DNA of 45,662 bases from Devosia equisanguinis (GTDB lineage Bacteria > Pseudomonadota > Alphaproteobacteria > Rhizobiales > Hyphomicrobiaceae): positions 1 through 45,662 of the forward strand of contig CAMDBL010000009.1 of assembly GCA_945889015.1 (NCBI GenBank), written 5' to 3'. Positions 42,449-45,662 of the stretch are shown one piece after another. Every line of letters starts with the position of its first letter. Position 1 is the stretch's first letter. Under the pieces are notes generated by a model that was given only the letters and a program-made list of their open reading frames with translations, had not been told where the DNA came from and made no database searches. The position numbers and the translations under genes are program-made.

Positions 42449-43300
42449 TCAGAGCGCATTTCCGCCGAAGCCGCCGACCTTGCATGCGACGTTCCGGGCT
42501 CGCAGGGCGTCACAAGTGCGCTGCGCCTCGGCGGGCGGAAGCGGTCCGGCGATCAGATCGAAGGCCTGCCCCTGCGCGCCGGGCGCTGCACCGCGGCTCG
42601 ACATGTAGCGTGGCTGCAACCTCTGCAACGCCCCGCCGTGGCGTTGCTGCAGCAGGGTCCAGTTCAACCGGAGGGCATCGACGGACGGGCCGGTGCCGAG
42701 TTGAATGCCGGCGGTCGCTTCGGCCGGGGATGCGTCCGCGACGCTGCCAGTCTCGATCGCGTCGGGTGCGCCGCCCGTGGCGGTGCGGGTTGCGGTCGGA
42801 GGGGCGGCGAATTGGACGCCGGCTGGAAATGCGTTACCGGCCTCTCGGCCTGAGTTGACCTTGGCGGCTAGGCGTTCGACCGCCGACATCGGCTTCGGCG
42901 GCAACGGCCGCTTCTCGGCAGTCCGTACCGGTGGCTTGCGGGCGGCTTCGTTGGCGGCCAACTCGGCGGCCCGCGCCTCCTTGGCTTCGAGACTGGCGAG
43001 CTTGAGGGTGAGCGTCGTCTCGCGGTCGGTGCGGCGGGCGACCTCTCCGCGCAACCCGTTGAGCTCCGCCCGCGCCGAAAACAGTTGCCGGCGCAGGGTC
43101 TCGGCTTCGAAGGCCTGACGGCGCAGCTCCGTGTCGTCCTCGTCCAGCAGAAGGCTACCGATATGGATGCGCGGCACGGCCCCGGCGACCAGCTCGGGTT
43201 TGACGGCCATGGCTCCCATGTAGGCGACCGCGACGGTGGTCAGCAGAACCCAGACAGCGACGTAGGGCGTCGAAAGACTGGTGCGAGCGCGGGTGGACAT
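42449..43300 (-). CDS. Membrane-anchored coiled-coil protein with SPOR-like C-terminus
   Basis: A 283-residue protein. One N-terminal membrane segment (YVAVWVLLTTVAVAYMGAMAV), a periplasmic coiled coil (about 58-125, RQAFEAETLRRQLFSARAEL, TLKLASLEAKEARAAELA), a Pro/Ala linker, then a compact domain: DALRLNWTLLQQRHGGALQRL, GQAFDLIAGPLPPAEAQRTCDAL and CKVGGFGGNAL. The last resembles a SPOR fold, which binds denuded peptidoglycan glycans at division sites. The single-anchor plus coiled-coil layout fits a cell-envelope protein. Expressed with, or just before, the small membrane protein; divergent from glmU over 285 bases in which I see no gene. Confidence 0.75.
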   Translation of the reverse strand: MSTRARTSLSTPYVAVWVLLTTVAVAYMGAMAVKPELVAGAVPRIHIGSLLLDEDDTELRRQAFEAETLRRQLFSARAELNGLRGEVARRTDRETTLTLKLASLEAKEARAAELAANEAARKPPVRTAEKRPLPPKPMSAVERLAAKVNSGREAGNAFPAGVQFAAPPTATRTATGGAPDAIETGSVADASPAEATAGIQLGTGPSVDALRLNWTLLQQRHGGALQRLQPRYMSSRGAAPGAQGQAFDLIAGPLPPAEAQRTCDALRARNVACKVGGFGGNAL

Positions 43301-43585
43301 TGTTCGAATGACCCTTGGAAGCGGAAGTCCTGCAGCAAACGGTGATCATTCCAGGTCGTCTGAGTCTGCAGACGTGGTCAAACGCGGGGTCGGATTGCAC
43401 GCGGCGGCGCTGTGGATAGCCGGGGGGAGGCCCCACGGGCCACCGCAGGCGGTGCGCGCTATTCACCTTGCACCGCAAAAACAGGCGGTTGGCCTCGATC
43501 TTGCCGCGGCCCTCGTCTTGCAATTGCCGTGCGGCTGGGCAAGGCTCCGACCGCCCGAACATCGCAATCCAGGTGCCGCCCCTCC

Positions 43586-44965
43586 ATGACCACGTCCAGT
43601 CTGCTCACGGTCGTCCTCGCCGCCGGCAAGGGCACCCGCATGAAGTCGGCCAAGCCCAAGGTGCTGCACGCCATCGCCGGTCGCTCGATGCTCGGCCACG
43701 TGCTGGCGACGGCTGCGTCGCTCGGCGCGGGCCGGCAAGCGGTCGTCATCGGACCCGATATGGACGCGGTGAGCGCGGAGGCGCTCCGGCACGCGCCGGG
43801 GGCGTCGATTGCCATCCAGGCCAATCAGCTCGGCACCGCCGACGCGGTCCTGGCGGCCCGTGAGACGCTGGCCGCGCACCGGGGCGACGTCCTGGTTCTC
43901 TATGCCGACACGCCGCTGATCACCGAGGCGACGCTGCGGCGCCTGATCGCGGCCCTGGACGACGGCGCAAACGTCGCCGTGCTCGGCTTCACGCCAGACG
44001 ATCCGGCCGGCTATGGTCGTCTCGTCAAAGACGGGATCGGCGACCTCGTCGCGATCCGGGAGGAGAAGGACGCCAGCGCCGACGAGCGCAAGATCGGTCT
44101 GTGCAACTCGGGCGTGATGGCGTTCCGCTGCCCCGATCTGCTCGGCATCCTCGACCGGATCGGCAACACCAACGCCAAGGGCGAATACTACCTCACCGAC
44201 GCCGTCGAGGTGGCGCGCGCCAGCCACTTGCGCGCCCGCGTGGTCGAAGGCGAGGCGGACGAGGTGCTGGGCGTCAACTCGCGCGTACAACTGGCCGAGG
44301 CCGAGGCGGTGTTCCAGCGCCGCGCCCGGTTCAGCGCCATGGAGGAGGGGGTCACCATGATCGCGCCCGACACCGTGTTCCTGAGCCACGACACAAAACT
44401 CGGACGCGACGTGGTGATCGAGCCGAACGTTTTCTTCGGCCCGGGCGTCACCATCGAGGACGGCGTCGTCATCAAGGCGAATTGCCATATCGAAGGCGCC
44501 GACGCCAAGGTCAAGGTCGGCCTGCGTGTCGCGACGGGCGCAGAAATCGGACCGTTCGCGCGGCTGCGTCCAGGCGCCGAGATCGGCCGCGACGTCCACG
44601 TCGGCAACTTCGTCGAAGTCAAGAACGCGACCATGGAGGCGGGCTCGAAGGCCAATCACCTCGCCTACATCGGCGACGGTCACGTCGGCGCCAAGGCCAA
44701 CATCGGCGCGGGTACGATCTTCTGCAACTACGACGGTTTCAACAAGCACAGGACCGAGGTCGGTGCCGGCGCCTTCGTCGGCTCGAACTCCTCGCTGGTG
44801 GCCCCGGTCAAGATCGGCGCTGGGGCCTATGTCGGCTCGGGCAGCGTCATCACCCGGGAGGTCGAGGCCGGCGCGCTCGCCATCGAGCGCTCCGCGCAGG
44901 AGAGCCGGCCCCTGTGGGCACAGCGCTTCCGCGAGCGGATGCAACGCCGCAAGGACCGGGGCTGA
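43586..44965 (+). CDS. glmU: Bifunctional UDP-N-acetylglucosamine pyrophosphorylase / glucosamine-1-phosphate N-acetyltransferase
   Basis: A 459-residue two-domain enzyme. The N-terminal nucleotidyltransferase has [20 protein letters not shown] and binds UTP and GlcNAc-1-P; the C-terminal half is a left-handed beta-helix of hexapeptide repeats ([59 protein letters not shown]) that acetylates GlcN-1-P. ATG 43586 starts [16 protein letters not shown]. The product, UDP-GlcNAc, feeds peptidoglycan and LPS. glmS follows 142 bases downstream, giving the two genes needed to make UDP-GlcNAc from fructose-6-phosphate with glmM. Confidence 0.97.
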   Translation: MTTSSLLTVVLAAGKGTRMKSAKPKVLHAIAGRSMLGHVLATAASLGAGRQAVVIGPDMDAVSAEALRHAPGASIAIQANQLGTADAVLAARETLAAHRGDVLVLYADTPLITEATLRRLIAALDDGANVAVLGFTPDDPAGYGRLVKDGIGDLVAIREEKDASADERKIGLCNSGVMAFRCPDLLGILDRIGNTNAKGEYYLTDAVEVARASHLRARVVEGEADEVLGVNSRVQLAEAEAVFQRRARFSAMEEGVTMIAPDTVFLSHDTKLGRDVVIEPNVFFGPGVTIEDGVVIKANCHIEGADAKVKVGLRVATGAEIGPFARLRPGAEIGRDVHVGNFVEVKNATMEAGSKANHLAYIGDGHVGAKANIGAGTIFCNYDGFNKHRTEVGAGAFVGSNSSLVAPVKIGAGAYVGSGSVITREVEAGALAIERSAQESRPLWAQRFRERMQRRKDRG

Positions 44966-45050
44966 TCCCGATGATGCCCGGCGGCGGCACGGAACTTGCT
45001 AGTCTGACGGGGAAAAGGAAATCTAAGTTGATTTGAGAGTTCGCGCGCCT

Positions 45051-45065
45051 GTACCACAATGGTAC
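45051..45065. promoter_or_regulatory. Small inverted repeat before glmS
   Basis: GTACC-ACAAT-GGTAC is a perfect five-base-arm palindrome in the glmU-glmS spacer, 42 bases before the glmS start. It could be an operator or part of a short leader hairpin; no glmS ribozyme is expected in this phylum and none is seen. Confidence 0.35.
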
Positions 45066-45107
45066 GCGAACAGCTCACATCGACGGCTCACTGGGAGAGC
45101 ATGCAGC

Positions 45108-45662
45108 ATGTGCGGAATCGTAGGGATTCTCGGCAATAAGCCGGTCGCGGCCGATCTCGTGGACGCGCTGCGGCGGCTCGAGTATCGCGGCTATGATTCG
45201 GCCGGTATCGCCACCGTCGAGAACGGGCACCTCGAGCGCCGGCGGGCCGAGGGCAAGCTGCGCAATCTCGAGGCCCGGCTGATCAAGGAACCGCTCGAGG
45301 GCCGCACCGGCATCGGACACACGCGCTGGGCGACGCACGGCAAGCCGGTGGAGCGCAACGCGCATCCCCACATGAGCGCGCAGGTCAGCGTCGTGCACAA
45401 CGGCATCATCGAGAACTACCGCGAGCTGAAGGCGGAGCTGACCGTCAAGGGTCATGTGTTCGAGACCGACACCGACACCGAGGCCGTCGTGCATCTCGTC
45501 ACCGAGGAGCTGAAAGGCGACCGCACGCCGGTCGAGGCCGTGCGCGCCGCTCTGAAGCGGCTCGAAGGCGCGTTCGCACTCGGGATCGTCTTTGCCGGCC
45601 ACGACGACCTGATGATCGCGGCTCGCCAGGGCTCTCCGCTCGCGATCGGCTACGGCAAGGGC
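45108..45662 (+). CDS. glmS: Glutamine-fructose-6-phosphate aminotransferase, 5' part
   Basis: The first 185 residues; the gene continues past the window. It opens MCGIVGILGNKPVAADLVDAL with Cys2 as the nucleophile of the glutamine amidotransferase domain, followed by LEYRGYDSAGIA, TRWATHGKP and VVHNGIIENYRELK, all standard for GlmS. It makes glucosamine-6-phosphate from fructose-6-phosphate and glutamine, the first committed step to UDP-GlcNAc. ATG 45108 is right for the Cys2 rule; the ATG at 45101 is out of frame. It stands behind glmU, 142 bases apart, and is probably co-transcribed. Confidence 0.97.
   Translation, partial: MCGIVGILGNKPVAADLVDALRRLEYRGYDSAGIATVENGHLERRRAEGKLRNLEARLIKEPLEGRTGIGHTRWATHGKPVERNAHPHMSAQVSVVHNGIIENYRELKAELTVKGHVFETDTDTEAVVHLVTEELKGDRTPVEAVRAALKRLEGAFALGIVFAGHDDLMIAARQGSPLAIGYGKG

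Noticed and set aside
43463-44944. Minus-strand open frame opposite glmU
   Set aside because: Antisense shadow of a universally conserved gene.
44966-45107. glmS ribozyme
   Set aside because: The spacer is too short and shows no ribozyme core; this element belongs to Gram-positive bacteria.

Overview
The window is strongly GC-rich, densely coded, chromosome-like DNA. Its gene families (YpfJ-type zinc peptidase, DUF1127, TAXI and tripartite tricarboxylate transport proteins, a cold-shock/DUF192 pair, a redox-type adenylate cyclase, glmU-glmS) point to an alphaproteobacterium, most likely of the Hyphomicrobiales. The genus cannot be fixed from the sequence alone. I see no rRNA, tRNA, CRISPR array, phage or transposase gene. 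The first gene (DUF4010 membrane protein) and the last (glmS) run off the ends.

Layout. 1-3.3 kb: DUF4010 membrane protein, a duplicated hypothetical protein and an orphan TAXI solute receptor. 3.4-6.9 kb: biotin-dependent carboxylase alpha chain meeting, stop to stop, an RTX repeat protein. 7.0-11.3 kb: a structured intergenic region, a DUF805 protein, an L,D-transpeptidase, then a TetR regulator divergent from PspA, YiaAB and another membrane protein, with two matching palindromic operators between them. 11.4-16.4 kb: a phosphosignalling block with a PP2C phosphatase and two FHA proteins on the minus strand (one apparently frameshifted), divergent from a kinase fused to a seven-blade WD40 propeller. 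16.4-18.1 kb: an AT-richer 0.5 kb spacer, a double cold-shock protein and a DUF192 protein.

18.1-24.2 kb is an uptake/catabolism block: an ACMSD-like amidohydrolase divergent from a Tat-type TctC receptor, a TctA-TctB fusion permease and a zinc-site-bearing MetE-like protein. 24.2-25.7 kb holds a two-gene module of unknown function (DUF6745 plus a small GEVTGHRH-motif protein). 26-34.2 kb: alpha/beta hydrolase, small secreted protein, CoA transferase, methyltransferase, DUF1127 protein, winged-helix/TPR regulator, secreted hypothetical, HAD phosphatase and a small two-cysteine periplasmic protein. 34.4-36.2 kb: an adenylate cyclase carrying a histidine-rich membrane anchor and a 2Fe-2S domain. 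36.3-39.2 kb: PuuE-like deacetylase, formamidase-like protein and metallo-beta-lactamase-fold hydrolase, with repeats in the first spacer. 39.4-45.7 kb: malonyl-CoA decarboxylase, zinc peptidase, small membrane protein, SPOR-like protein, glmU, glmS.

The most notable parts are the kinase/FHA/phosphatase block, the DUF6745 pair, the redox cyclase and the TetR operator pair in front of pspA. Several strong hairpins mark convergent or intercistronic junctions and support the transcription-unit boundaries proposed here.
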